Shown here: in pieces, positions 1 to 9,650 of the stretch
How positions within the stretch are numbered: position 1 is the first letter of the stretch
How the letters are laid out: every line of letters starts with the position of its first letter
DNA from: Atriophallophorus winterbourni
Lineage: Eukaryota; Platyhelminthes; Trematoda; Plagiorchiida; Microphallidae
NCBI GenBank assembly: GCA_013407085.1
Contig: JACCGJ010018344.1
Coordinates: 1-64,000 of the forward strand
Direction of reading: 5' to 3'
Length of the DNA: 64,000 bases
Made by a program: the position numbers and the translations under genes
Notes under the pieces: model-generated
What the model saw: only the letters and a program-made list of their open reading frames with translations
What the model was told of the DNA's origin: nothing
Databases searched by the model: none

Positions 1-168
1 ATGAATATTTTGTTTCATTCGTTATGGGTTTAACCCCATTTAACATGTGTTTGGACACATGCTTTGAGCATGTTGGTCGTACCAGCCTTATCCAGCAGTG
101 GCATACAATCGCTCCTTGTTTACCATTTCCCCACTCTTTCAAGCGCATGCGGATCCTGATCTTACTGC

Positions 169-210
169 CCCTACCTGATGAGTGCAAACAGCACGAAACC
201 GGTCGTGGGG
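169..210 (+). ncRNA. Hammerhead ribozyme, array copy 1
   Basis: Stem I CCCTAC (169-174) pairs with GTGGGG (205-210), one G-U wobble included. Core CTGATGA is at 175-181. Stem II GTGC (182-185) pairs with GCAC (191-194) around loop AAACA. GAAA is at 195-198. Stem III is the self-complementary CCGG (199-202), then TC, giving cleavage after GUC at 204. Stem III has no loop, so a monomer should be weak; two copies pairing through ACCGGT would form a dimeric hammerhead, as known for ribozymes with short stem III. Confidence 0.85.
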
Positions 211-401
211 TGTGAATGACGGAAAAGCATGCAAATGAATATTTTGTTTCATGGTTGTGGGTTTAACCCCATTTAACATGTGTTTGGACACATGCTTTGA
301 ACAGGTTGGTCGTACCAGCCTTATCCAACAGTGGCATACAAGCGCTCCTTGTTTACCATTCTTCCACTGTTTCAAGCGCATGCGGATCCTGATCTTACTG
401 T

Positions 402-443
402 CCCTACCTGATGAGTGCAAACAGCACGAAACCGGTCGTGGGG
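402..443 (+). ncRNA. Hammerhead ribozyme, array copy 2
   Basis: Identical to copy 1 in stem I (402-407 with 438-443), core CTGATGA (408-414), stem II (415-418 with 424-427), GAAA (428-431) and palindromic CCGG (432-435). Predicted cleavage follows C437. Cuts at 204 and 437 would release a 233-nt RNA with a 5'-OH and a 2',3'-cyclic phosphate, ready for circularisation. Confidence 0.85.
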
Positions 444-588
444 TGTGAATGACGGAAAAGCATGCAAATGAATATTTTGTGTCATGGTTATGGGTTTAAC
501 CCCATTTAGCATGTGTTTGGACACATGCTTTGAACAGGTTGGTCGTACCAGCCTTATCCAACAGTGGCATACAAGCGCTCCTTGTTTA

Positions 589-2090
589 ATATTGCTACAG
601 CTTTGAAAGACATTTGCCATCAATTATCTGTGTGCTATGATAAGGAAGACCCCAGTAGTAACCCAATATGTCACCTAAAAATGCCACACTGCGATTTTCG
701 TGTCTAAGCTTTTCATAAGGATAATAGTGTATTTTGTTATGCGTTCAAAACCCTTACCTAAATAATAATATTGATAACATTTTAAAGATACATTTTCAAT
801 GTTTTGTCCGGAAACAATCTGATCGGATTAAAATATCTTCTCTTAGATTGTGATAAACGAATGATAGAGTAACTCGGTTTTCTACATTAATTTCAACCTA
901 AAAGATTTCCGACTGTTAGGACAAGGCTTTTTGTATCGTTTTTTCGTTTATTGTTGGAAACTTGTTATCGAAAAAGATTTAAGAAAGCATTGTATTCTAA
1001 CGCACATATCTCCACTACCAATCTTGGGCTGTTTGCCGACGTCGTAAACATTGCAAATAGCCACCGAAGACATTTGCTACCATTAACTGACGGTGATATG
1101 TTTAAGTTGATATTGAATATCACAAAATCATTCAAGTCTAAACAACTTCTGATGATAATTTTGTGATTGTGTGATTCGCAAATAGTCAATATGGGTCAGT
1201 AAATTACCATGATTTATAAATCGGAATTAAGAAAGTTCAATAGAAAAATCGTTCAAGGTGAAAGCAAAACTGACCTCATGTCAGGACACCAGTTATTTCC
1301 TGTTAAGAAATTTGTTTACCAAGCTTGACTGTATCGATCAAAACCAAATTCTCGTGTTTGCTTGGGTGGCTTTAAAATCGAATCTAAATGAATATGCTAG
1401 TTACGTGTTAACGCGCGAATGAAAATGAGTAATTTGTAGCCATATTGGTGTGAAAATGCGGACGAAAAATCGAATATGTTTCATTTTGTTGGCCTCGCCG
1501 TTTTTCAGTTAGACATTTAGTGTAAATATTTCTGAAGACATCAAATTTAAAAACAACGAAATTTTTTCATGCTTGAACACCGTTTCATGCCATTTATTAA
1601 CTAGACATCATGTAATCGATCGACCATGCATAACATTCAGGTTTGTTGGTTGCCCATGCATAATCTTTTCCAAAAATTCATCCGAAAAGGTTAATACACT
1701 GTTTACTCTGTATGAAGATCGTCATGAATATAATCAACAATGCTTATTTTGCTAATCGAAATCTTAAATTGAAACTAGGTTTTCGCTGTCATGCACTATG
1801 CGTAGAAAAGTTCCGTTTTAATTGCTTGTCGTTATGTAAAGGCAAATGTCGTACAATTATCCATCAGCTAACACTTCGGTCTCTAAAAATTTAGTTGAGT
1901 ATAAATCTTTCCTTGCTTTTTCATCTTCGAAGTACCTGCTACAGTGTAGTAACTGTATGTTAATATAATAATTCAGCTTAGACCAGGTATACATGTTCAA
2001 GTAATGTTGTTAGCCTATTTCGCTCGATGTAGACCATGGATGTACATGGTTTCTTGCTCCGAAACGTTTTAAATTTCTAAAAAATCCAAT
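589..2090. other. Non-coding stretch, nothing recognised
   Basis: AT-rich sequence after the array. Open frames are short, at most about 74 codons, and overlap on both strands. No domain, splice-bounded exon, RNA gene or tandem repeat was recognised. Confidence 0.5.
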
Positions 2091-2275
2091 TCGGGAGGAA
2101 TAATCTTTCCCGCAGCACTTACAGCGATATGCAGTTTGTGGTCGAGCGATGCCAATTGCATGCTTATGGCGTGATCTACGGTTAACAGCCGAGAGCCTTA
2201 TCGGCTTTTCTCTCGCTTGCAGATGAAGCTTTACACAGTGACATTAAAGTGAACGGTCAAGAGCAGGTAATAGCG
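2090..2275 (-). mobile_element. LINE 3'-coding relic shared with 48.7-49.0 kb
   Basis: The stretch around CTTTACACAGTG, followed by a match to GTGRACGGTCAR, recurs at about 48,925-48,970 in the same orientation. There, a reverse-transcriptase relic lies about 0.5 kb further 5' on the minus strand. The shared piece would be the C-terminal end of that LINE. Only local similarity supports it and no frame is intact. Confidence 0.4.
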
Positions 2276-2639
2276 GCCTCATTTTCTGGTAGGTGATTCA
2301 AGATGATCATGATACATGATCTTATTTATTTGCTGCCTAAGCTCTCCATATATTAGAAGAAATTTAAAGTCTATGTGCCAAATTCAAGGGGAGCACGCAG
2401 TTAGAACATGCAGGAAATCGGGTCGGCTGACAATAATCATACATAAACAAAATCAACGTATCGTAGTCACGCAAAACTGCAGTAAAAGCCTCAATTTCAT
2501 ACGAGATCATCACCTAATATGTTGTGCCTGTTACATAGTGCAACGAAAATTGCGAACAACCACTGTACCGTACCGTGCGGTTGCATTATTTTGAGCTCCC
2601 GCTTATCAGGTTATATTGTTCTTACAGTTACACGTACGT

Positions 2640-3055
2640 GGATATATTATATCTTTTTGGATTCCTTTCGAAGTCAGCTTTCGGAATATGTCACTCTCGG
2701 TATAACGTGAAAATTCGGATTTTTTCGTTATCTTTCCATTTAGGATCCACGCGTGTAACGCAATTGCTATTCCTTAAGTTCTCAAAGGCATTAGCGTCAT
2801 CGGAAGGAACTAATTCTTCTCCATCCATTAGTGATATTCTCAACCACGTGCGAACAACTTCTGCCACGTATTGCAGGATTTAATTCCGTTTTTGCTTACA
2901 TTCTCGTTCGCCTCTTTTTGTCGCGTTCAAGCTATTCATCATCATCGATCGATCGACTTGATCACTGCGTTTGCTCTCACCACTGAACTGTGCTGGAAAC
3001 TAGCCAGACCGGATTACCCAGAAAAAGAAACAAACACTGCCAGGCAAGGAGAGTC
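2640..3055 (+). mobile_element. CR1-like LINE 5'/ORF1 fragment
   Basis: Read on the plus strand this matches the reverse complement of about 5460-5890. Shared pieces include FFVIFP, the run around CATCGGAAGGA, and GATCGATCGA followed by CCACTGAACTGTGCTG. It is the start of a LINE ORF1, broken by stops. It abuts the 3' end of a minus-strand LINE near 3055, so two fragments meet here rather than one element. Confidence 0.5.
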
Positions 3056-3585
3056 CACCACATTTGGGGTAGGGAATTCCACAGAAATATAGCACGTACG
3101 GCGAAAAAATGGCACTCACAATCAATACAAGAACTTGGGACGTAAAGGGATAAGGTATTCCCGCGTGTCACTTACCTATAACACATATTTAACAAGTGTT
3201 TTAGTGGATGTCCTCCGGTAGACACAATTGTATGACAGAATATTATCGCGTCGTATCCTCCTTTGGGTAAAGTCACATAGACCCGGAAGTCGCAATATTT
3301 CGGTGTATGGAACATTGCAAGACCCATCACTAACTTTGTTGCTTTGTGATAGATCGTATCACAGAGAGCAATATCTTTTCGCAGCCAAGGATCCCAGAAC
3401 TCTACCGAATACTCCTTCGTAAGGGGGAAGGTAGACGTCAATTATCCCTGGTAACGTTACTCGCGAGAATCTTTCAAATATTCTTCGAGAGATACCTAAC
3501 AATCTGTTGGCCTGCCAGTATATATTCTGACAGTGCAGTGCTCTTCAGGATTCCCCTAATCTATACTCCAAGATCATTTTCCAAC

Positions 3586-3753
3586 GATCTCCATGTCAAA
3601 AAGGAGCGCTTGTTAACCATTCTTCCACTGTTTCAAGCGCATGTGGATCCTGATCTTACTGTCCCTACCTGATGAGTGCAAACAACACGAAACCGGTCGT
3701 GGGGTGTGAATGACGGAAAAGCATGCAAATGAATATTTTGATCTCCATGTCAA
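3586..3753 (+). mobile_element. Hammerhead element insertion with 14-bp target-site duplication
   Basis: GATCTCCATGTCAA occurs at 3586-3599 and again at 3740-3753, flanking about 140 bp that match the 233-bp array unit from its middle to the ATGAATATTTTG end. The flanks join cleanly as the minus-strand LINE, so the target was that LINE. The insert is 5'-truncated, and its first 12 bases are the inverse of the array (AAGGAGCGCTTG against CAAGCGCTCCTT). A target duplication shows real transposition rather than recombination. Confidence 0.85.
3663..3704 (+). ncRNA. Hammerhead ribozyme in the dispersed copy
   Basis: Stem I CCCTAC (3663-3668) with GTGGGG (3699-3704), core CTGATGA (3669-3675), GAAA and CCGGTC are intact. 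Stem II has one change, so the GTGC/ACAC loop-closing pair is C-A and three pairs remain. Being single copy with a loop-less stem III, it probably cleaves poorly unless it dimerises. Confidence 0.75.
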
Positions 3754-4499
3754 GTTTTCAGTTCCCAATCGATATGTCCAAGAAACATTCTTGCCAAGGT
3801 AGAGCATCTTACTTTTCCATATGTTGAATGTCATATCATTAATGGCGGCCCAATTCGACACGTTGTCCAAATCTATTTGCAGTTTCTCACAATCATCTGC
3901 AGAGGTAATTTGCGTCTAAATTTCCATATCACCCGCGAACAGGACCGTTTTGGATTATCATGAGTGGAGTAAATCGTTTACGTAGATTAGAAAAAGGAGC
4001 GGACCTAGCACGGATCCTTGTGGGACTTCGTTGGTGGTTTTTAACATTTGGGATGACACTCCATTTAATGTTACTCGGGCGTGGCGATTTGACAGGTAGT
4101 CGCACATCCACGAGAGGGGTGGTTCACATATACATCAACGTATCACTTTTTGAAGAAGCAAATTGTGTTTGACTCTGTCAAAAGCCTTAGAAATGTCTAA
4201 GTAACAGGCGTGAATGCAAGAACTTTTATCAAACACCTTCTTCCAGTCGTCTAACTCTATGAAAAGATTCGTTAGACGAGAGCGATGAGATCGAAATCCA
4301 TGCTACGCTGGCGAAAACAAATTACGCAATTCAAAGTGTGCAACCATTCTTTCCGAGACTATACGTTCCATGACCTTACCAATAATAGGTAATAGATTGA
4401 CGGGACGATAATTTGCAGCGTCAGATCGGCAGCCATTTTTTGAAGATAGGTGCAATCACGCCGGACTTCTAATCTTTCGGTACCACTCCCTTAAGCATC

Positions 4500-4955
4500 C
4501 TACACGACCTCACTCTGACATATCGAATCATCTACGCGAAATCCCACCCTCTCAAACACCTCTTCAAGTTTGGTTAGGTTGTTCTCACACGCAGCCACAC
4601 TTTGACTCTTCAAATCCCACAATTGTCGTCGTCACTTCTTCGCTGTTCGTGTATGCTTCTTGTGGAATAGCTTGCCGACAAATATTGTTACCTCAGCGAA
4701 CGAGCATATCTTTAAACAAAGGTTACGAAACCTTATGTTGAGAACTACTGTGTTGGCCCCTACCTACCGTCCATCCAAAGATTCTTCTCCCTCAGTCTGT
4801 GTCGCCATTGAGGATTATTTTTGCTCCACCTATGAAGAACATGGATACGATTATACAAGTAACGATTTTTTAATTTTTTTATACGTATATCCTATGGTAC
4901 TGTACAGCAATTTGCTTTTTTAACCATAAATCTTGAATCTTGAATCTTGAATAGT
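4500..4955 (+). mobile_element. CR1-like LINE 3' end with TGAATCT-type tail
   Basis: The plus strand reads DLTLTYRIIY...HPLKHLF (from about 4505), then the LINE terminal WNSLP motif (about 4660) and a 3' UTR ending ACCATAAATCTTGAATCTTG, with repeated TTGAATC units to about 4955. The same arrangement ends the element at 9065. It splits the minus-strand LINE reverse transcriptase, so it inserted later. Confidence 0.7.
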
Positions 4956-5222
4956 TAAACAGGCTTGAAAGCGGTTCACAAAGCTGACGAAGACAAAACC
5001 TGAGCACATCCGATGTGATACCATTCGCACCTGGGGATTTTCGTACATTTAGTTTGAGCAATTGACTTTTGACAATTTCTGGATTTATCAAAATTTCGCC
5101 AAATGCTTCTATTCCTGAGTCGATTGAATACTCACAACGTTCCACTAAAACCTTTGGGACGAACACTTTAGAGTAATAAATCGCAAGAGCATTTGCGGTT
5201 TCCAACGCGGTCTCAGTGAACA

Positions 5223-5365
5223 AGTGTATACTTGAATGCCACTGTTGCATAGGGTTCGTACAACAAACCACGATGTTCAAACACAGAATCACATAGTGAC
5301 TCGTGGTCAAGCATTCAAGGCGCTTATGGATGACCAAAGTGATGTGTTGTTCACATCGGGGGATG
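5223..5365 (-). mobile_element. Family-2 hammerhead element fragment (no ribozyme core)
   Basis: The run from ACTTGAATGCCACTG through GGGTTCGTACAA, AACCACGATGTTCAAA, CAAGCATTCAAGGCGCTTAT and CAAAGTGATGTGTTG to TTCACATC is shared with copies at 38.1-38.5, 50.2-50.5 and 54.8-55.0 kb. Those copies place the hammerhead further on, which is missing here. It interrupts the minus-strand LINE between ORF1 and the reverse transcriptase. Confidence 0.65.
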
Positions 5366-5895
5366 TGAGCATTTTGCAGCACGTTCAACAAACAAGCGTA
5401 ACATCTGACAGACCTCGCCTTAGTACTTACCGACGTTTGGCAAAATGTACACATGCAGCCTGTTGCGCTTTCTTTTCTTTTCGGGGTCATCCGGTCAGGG
5501 TTGCAAGCAGCACTGTTCAGTGGTGTGTGCATAAGCAGTGGTTCTGTCGAGCGATCGATCATGAATATTGTGAGCGCGACAAAAAGCGGTGTTCACGAAA
5601 AGGAGGAAAATCAGAATTGAATCCGGCGATACGCTTCAGTAGTCGATTGCACGATGTTGAATATATAACCAGTCGATGGCGAAGAATAAGATCCTTCCGA
5701 TGACTTTAATTTCTTCGAGGACTTGAAGAGTATTACCAGCATTGTACGGATAGATCCAATATGGGAAAATCACGAAAAATCCAAATTCACCCGTATTATC
5801 GTATACCGCTACGTAGCCGAGACAAAATCGCCAGCAAAAATGACAAAGTTCAGAAGTCGACAGCGCCGAATTAATAAATTCTGTTACTGACTTAT
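5366..5895 (-). mobile_element. CR1-like LINE ORF1 with PHD-like zinc finger
   Basis: On the minus strand a frame reads NPDRMTPKRKESATG, then a cysteine cluster CMCTFCQ...VRCYAC (about 5370-5480). The spacing resembles half of a PHD-type zinc finger, a domain known in ORF1 of CR1-like LINEs. The 5' part (5590-5890) is in another frame and is duplicated in inverted orientation at 2640-3055. The second half of the finger is cut off by the family-2 fragment at 5365. Probably the 5' part of the 3056-5222 element. Confidence 0.55.
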
Positions 5896-5899
5896 TGTT

Positions 5900-8800
5900 C
5901 CATGCTAAAAGCTCACTCAAATGCCCAAAGTTTGTTCAGTAAATTGGCTGAACAAACCGAGCTCTACAAACGATACCCACCCGACCTCATCGTTGTTATT
6001 GATGTCAGGTTTCAATCTTGTATGACTGAAAGCGAACTGTCGACCCTCAACATAACACTATTACGGAACGATCGCCTACGAAAAGGTAGTAGTGTGGCCC
6101 TATACTGTCACTAATATATTCAGTGCATAAAGATTCACGTTCTCAATATTGACTCGGAAGCTTTTCTCTCGTGTATCCTTAAACAGGAGTCACAGGACAA
6201 CTGTTTCATTGGTAGACTCTATCGCCTTCTGGCCTCGACTGATCCTCAAAATGTCAAGTTATTAGAGGATATACACTACGCCGGAGATATAAGAAGCTTC
6301 TAATTACTGAACCTGGAGGACTTCAACCTTTCTCAACTCTTTGCCATATCAGCTCATCATATACACACTTGACCGATACGTTCCATGGCATAAACATGTA
6401 TCCGACTCTACTCACAGAAGAGGACCAGAGTTGCCGTCCGTTTTAGATATAATCCTTAGTTCATACACAACGGCAGCTGAGGGTATTAAATACATTGCCC
6501 CCTTCGGTTGCAGTGATCAACTTGAGTTAGGCTTTGAATATGTATGCTGTGCTAAACGAGTATGTGAGTCCGCAAAAATATTCAAGAGGATCGACTACGC
6601 GAGTTTACTTGAAGAGCTTTGGCTAGTAGATTGGCGAGTGCTTGACTATCCCAAGACCGAAACACATTGCATCGTACACACAGAAAGAGTTCAGTCAAAC
6701 ATATATCAGAATACACGATTTGTCGATTAACAAAGTGCTAGCGACTTTCGCCTTAAGCTCCGTAGTTACACAGTAAATGGATCATGCAACCGAACTCTGC
6801 TTGGGTTCAACACAAAAATACCAGTGTTGATGTTTCCTGGCAACAATTTTTCATAATTCTGAACAGAGTGAACGCTTTCATTAAGGAAAGAACGGAAAGA
6901 AAACCGAAGTAGCATATATCGGATCGTCAGGGATGTTCCCTGTGCTTACTGAATATGGATTAACAGCCTTAGCAAAGGAAACAGCTAAGGCTCTCTCACA
7001 ATTTTATGCAAAAGTATTTATCCCGTTAATCATCAGATTGACTGAAGAATTTCCGACGTCAACGGTGACGCAACAGCTGGCGACATCGAGATTAATTCAG
7101 CGATTATACAAGGACATTTGTGTCGAATGAACCCTAAGAAATCCCTTGGAGCGGAAGGAATCACACCAACCGTACTGAAATCCTGTTTCCAGAAGCTGTG
7201 TCCCATTAAGTGAATTGTTTTAACATTCTGTAACCGAAGGAGTGGTGCCAACAGAGTGGAAGTCTGGGGTAATTTCACCTATCTACAAAGGTGGCAGTCG
7301 TTAGGATCCTGCAAACTACCGCCCTGCCACCTTACTTCCTGTGATGTCAAAAGTTATAGAGCTCATAGTGACGGAAAAAATAGTTAATCACTTGTAATCA
7401 TAAAATATGCTATCTGCAGCGCAGCATGATTTTCTTAAATCTCGTTCTTTCTTGACAAACTTTTTGACGGTGTTAAACTACTGGATCCAAGTGGTTGACG
7501 AAGGAACATGCATCCACGCAGGCTATCTGGATGTCTGAAGCTTTTGACCGAGTTGATCACTTTGGACTACTGTAAAATCTCAAGCAGATGGGTACCAGCG
7601 GACATCTACTCGTATGGCCAAACATTTACCTCACTGAGAGCAAGGAAATCGTTCAAATCAACAGGGTACATTCACGGGTTGTCGGTGCCTCTAGTTGCGT
7701 ATCGCAAGGTTCCGTCATCGGGGCAGTTCTTTTTTTGATTTACATCGACTATCTACCAGAGACGCTCTTATGCAAGGCGATTCTCTTTGCGAATGATATT
7801 AAAATTCGGACGGGGATAAAATCGACTGCGGACTGTGTAAAGCTGAAAAGTGATTTAGATGCTCTTCATGAGTGATAGGCGAGGAACAACCTACCACTTA
7901 ATTTCCAAAAATGCAGGTTGTTGCAAATTGGTTAGCCATCCATTACCAATATTAAGAAGAAGAAGAAGAAATTGACTTTATTCGTACACACGAATTTTCA
8001 GCTGTTACAATAATTTCACCATAAATTTAAAAAATGATAAACATGTCCCGACATCGAGTTACAATTTGTCGGCCGAACGATTTTTCTTGTCCGTCTTAAT
8101 TGATTGACATACGATCCAGTTTACTAGCAAAAGTTTTTGGGTCAAACGTTTCACTGCAAGTCCCGGTATCTCGTACTTTGTTCGAAAGTGCACGTCCAAA
8201 TTTGACCTCAGTTGATCCGAAAATATTTGATGCATTTTACCCTTGGAGAAATTAATTGTATGCACGGCCGATTTGAAGGCCCCGCAAAAAATATCACTTT
8301 AGGCAGACGATTTTGAGCTGGACCGAGTCGGAAAATGATCTTAAAGTGTGGGCGCGCGACAGCCTAACAACAGCATGCATTGTTATTTAATCTACAAGCG
8401 TGCTCCCAAGCTTATAAGTACACTGAGACGGATTTTCTTAACCTTCGAGGCTGGAACTTTGCCCAAAATCCTGAAAACCTCCTTAGTTCCAACCATGGAG
8501 CATGCATCACAAGCTTGGACTCCGTGGTTATAAAAGGATATACTATTGCTTTTTAAATATACTATCGTGCAACCAAACTCGTGGTTTCCAGAAACTAATG
8601 TCCGTGAAACGATTGCAGTAACTGTCTCCCCACCACATTTCAAAAAGCATTCGTAGTGATGTAATACTTACATACAAAATATTAAATACACCACATCATC
8701 AGTTAAAACATTTTTTTCGAATATTGTGTGTTACAACATACACGCAGCCACTCAGTGACACTACAAATTCCTAATCCCCGTATAGCGGTCACCAATATTT

Positions 8801-9065
8801 TTATGCTCTGTATGTGTCTGTTTCCTTTGGAATGACCTTCCCGAAACTATTGTTACCGCTCCCAGATTCGAAACTTCGATTTGAAATTTGGACACTCATT
8901 TGTTTCGTAACAATTTAGAGACATCTGTGTATTGACTCATGGCAAGTATTAAATACGCGACATTACATGATTAATTGTTATTTCTTTTTTATTAACTAGG
9001 CTATGGTAATTGTGAAGCTATGTGCTTTCTGTGTTACCATAAATATCTTGAATCATGAATCTTGA
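5900..9065 (+). mobile_element. CR1-like LINE ORF2 (endonuclease + RT), degenerate
   Basis: Starts with an apurinic endonuclease N-terminus (NAQSLFSKLAEQ...PPDLIVV, 5920-6000; NDRLRKGSSVALYCH, about 6070-6112), a C-terminal part (SVLDIIL...PFGCSDQLEL, 6430-6540), a linker (SQFYAKVF), then RT pieces KSGVISPIYKGG (about 7262-7298), NYRPATLLPV, and SQGSVIGAVLFLIYIDYLPE with FANDIK in place of the catalytic FADDIK (7700-7800). After an insertion at 7955-8345 it resumes with PTMEHASQAWTPWL (8490-8533) and a 3' UTR ending in ATCTTGAATCATGAATCTTG. Stops, frameshifts and the lost aspartate make it inactive. It lies head-to-head with the minus-strand LINE. Confidence 0.8.
7955..8345 (-). mobile_element. 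LINE type A 3' end, minus strand, nested
   Basis: The plus-strand AAGAAGAAGAAGAA run (7955-7970), followed by TTTATTCGTACACACGAA, is the inverse of a LINE end with an AATAAA signal and a (TTC)n tail. The same end occurs at 14813, 30600 and 35901. The rest contains a C-terminal open frame (8059-8265, minus) and CACGGCCGATT...GGCCCCGC, shared with 15.23 kb. It interrupts the plus-strand LINE, which resumes just after. Confidence 0.7.
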
Positions 9066-9242
9066 AGAAACAAATTTGCGATTTACTCTTTTCTTATTGG
9101 TCCAAGTTTGTGCGCATGATCGACCGGATGCTTGCACTGAGATTTGAGCTCAGTTCATCGAATACACAACTTGTGTTCGGACGTTTGTGTACTGGCTTGA
9201 GAGTTTTAACATATAAATAAAGCAAAATTACAAAGAATCTTA

Positions 9243-9360
9243 CTCAAAACTACTACATGTTTTACAGACAAGCATTTTCTGATGAAGCTTCTGTGGCATG
9301 ATAGACGCGTTAACCGAAAGATATATACGTTTATGAACTGCTTACTGTTTCAGTGACCCG
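9243..9360 (+). mobile_element. Possible Penelope-like relic
   Basis: Contains CTGATGAAGCTTCTGTG (9279-9295), which nearly matches CTGACGAAGCTTCTGTG at 19,390 beside a GIY-YIG fragment. This looks like a degraded hammerhead-containing repeat; the GAAA segment is displaced, so no ribozyme fold is claimed. Confidence 0.4.
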
Positions 9361-9539
9361 CATAAAGTCATTAACTAACGAGAAATCGGCTGCGGTGTGC
9401 TAATGAGGTATGAAATTGGCAAAATAAAAATATTGGGCATTTTAGACGCTGAGCAGAGTGACCCAGAATCACCCCCACAATTTATTATTATGCATCGAAT
9501 TTGCTATATAATACCGGACTGACTATGGCCTCAAATTTT

Positions 9540-9650
9540 AACTTCGTTTTCCACTTTTCCACTGTTTCGAGGATTGCTAAATCTAATTATTTTGTCTTCA
9601 CCTGACGAAGGAAAGCAATCCGAAATCGGTTTCGGAATGTACGTATGGGG
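9540..9650 (+). mobile_element. Hammerhead-repeat relic
   Basis: CCACTGTTTCGAGG...TCTTCACCTGACGAAGG...CCGAAATCGG has the same order as the family units: CCACTGTTTCAAG, then stem I, CTGAYGA, stem II, GAAA, stem III. Stem I and stem II pair poorly, so it is decayed. Confidence 0.45.

Larger units (their letters stand above)
1..588 (+). repeat. Tandem array of a 233-bp hammerhead-ribozyme unit (retrozyme / Penelope-type)
   Basis: The same block (GGGTTTAACCCC start) begins at 26, 259 and 492, so the period is exactly 233 bp and about 2.5 units are visible. The left end runs off the window and homology stops near 588. Units differ at few positions, so the array is young or homogenised. Each unit holds a hairpin CATGTGT-TTGG-ACACATG, the palindrome GGGTTTAACCC, and a hammerhead motif in the two units complete enough to include it. 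Head-to-tail units with one hammerhead each are the hallmark of animal retrozymes and of Penelope-like element terminal repeats. No protein-coding sequence is needed; the short open frames here are incidental. Confidence 0.85.
3056..5222 (-). mobile_element. CR1-like LINE ORF2, minus strand, with nested insertions
   Basis: Reading leftwards: RT thumb end with KLNVRKSPGANGIT (near 5000-5100), KSGVIAPIFKK and NYRPVNLLPI (4380-4490), LDISKAFDRV (about 4200), [20 protein letters not shown] (about 3965-4030), then a C-terminal WLRKDIALCDTIYHKATKLV (3300-3420) and FFAVRAIFLWNSLP (about 3060-3120). These are non-LTR reverse-transcriptase and C-terminal motifs of CR1-type elements. The endonuclease is missing and several frameshifts and stops are present. 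Two other elements are nested in it: a hammerhead repeat (3600-3739) and a plus-strand LINE 3' end (about 4500-4955). It cannot make a working enzyme. Confidence 0.8.

Noticed and set aside
1..588. Array as a CRISPR or a protein-coding tandem repeat
   Set aside because: Units are 233 bp with no spacer structure, and frames in each unit are short and interrupted.
4879..5562. 227-codon minus frame as one intact protein
   Set aside because: It fuses LINE RT, a hammerhead-family insertion and ORF1 by chance; not a single gene.
5236..5703. 155-codon plus frame
   Set aside because: It is the antisense shadow of the minus-strand LINE ORF1 and the family-2 fragment.
9600..9640. CTGACGA...GAAA at 9.6 kb as an active hammerhead
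   Set aside because: Stems I and II do not pair convincingly; kept only as a repeat relic.
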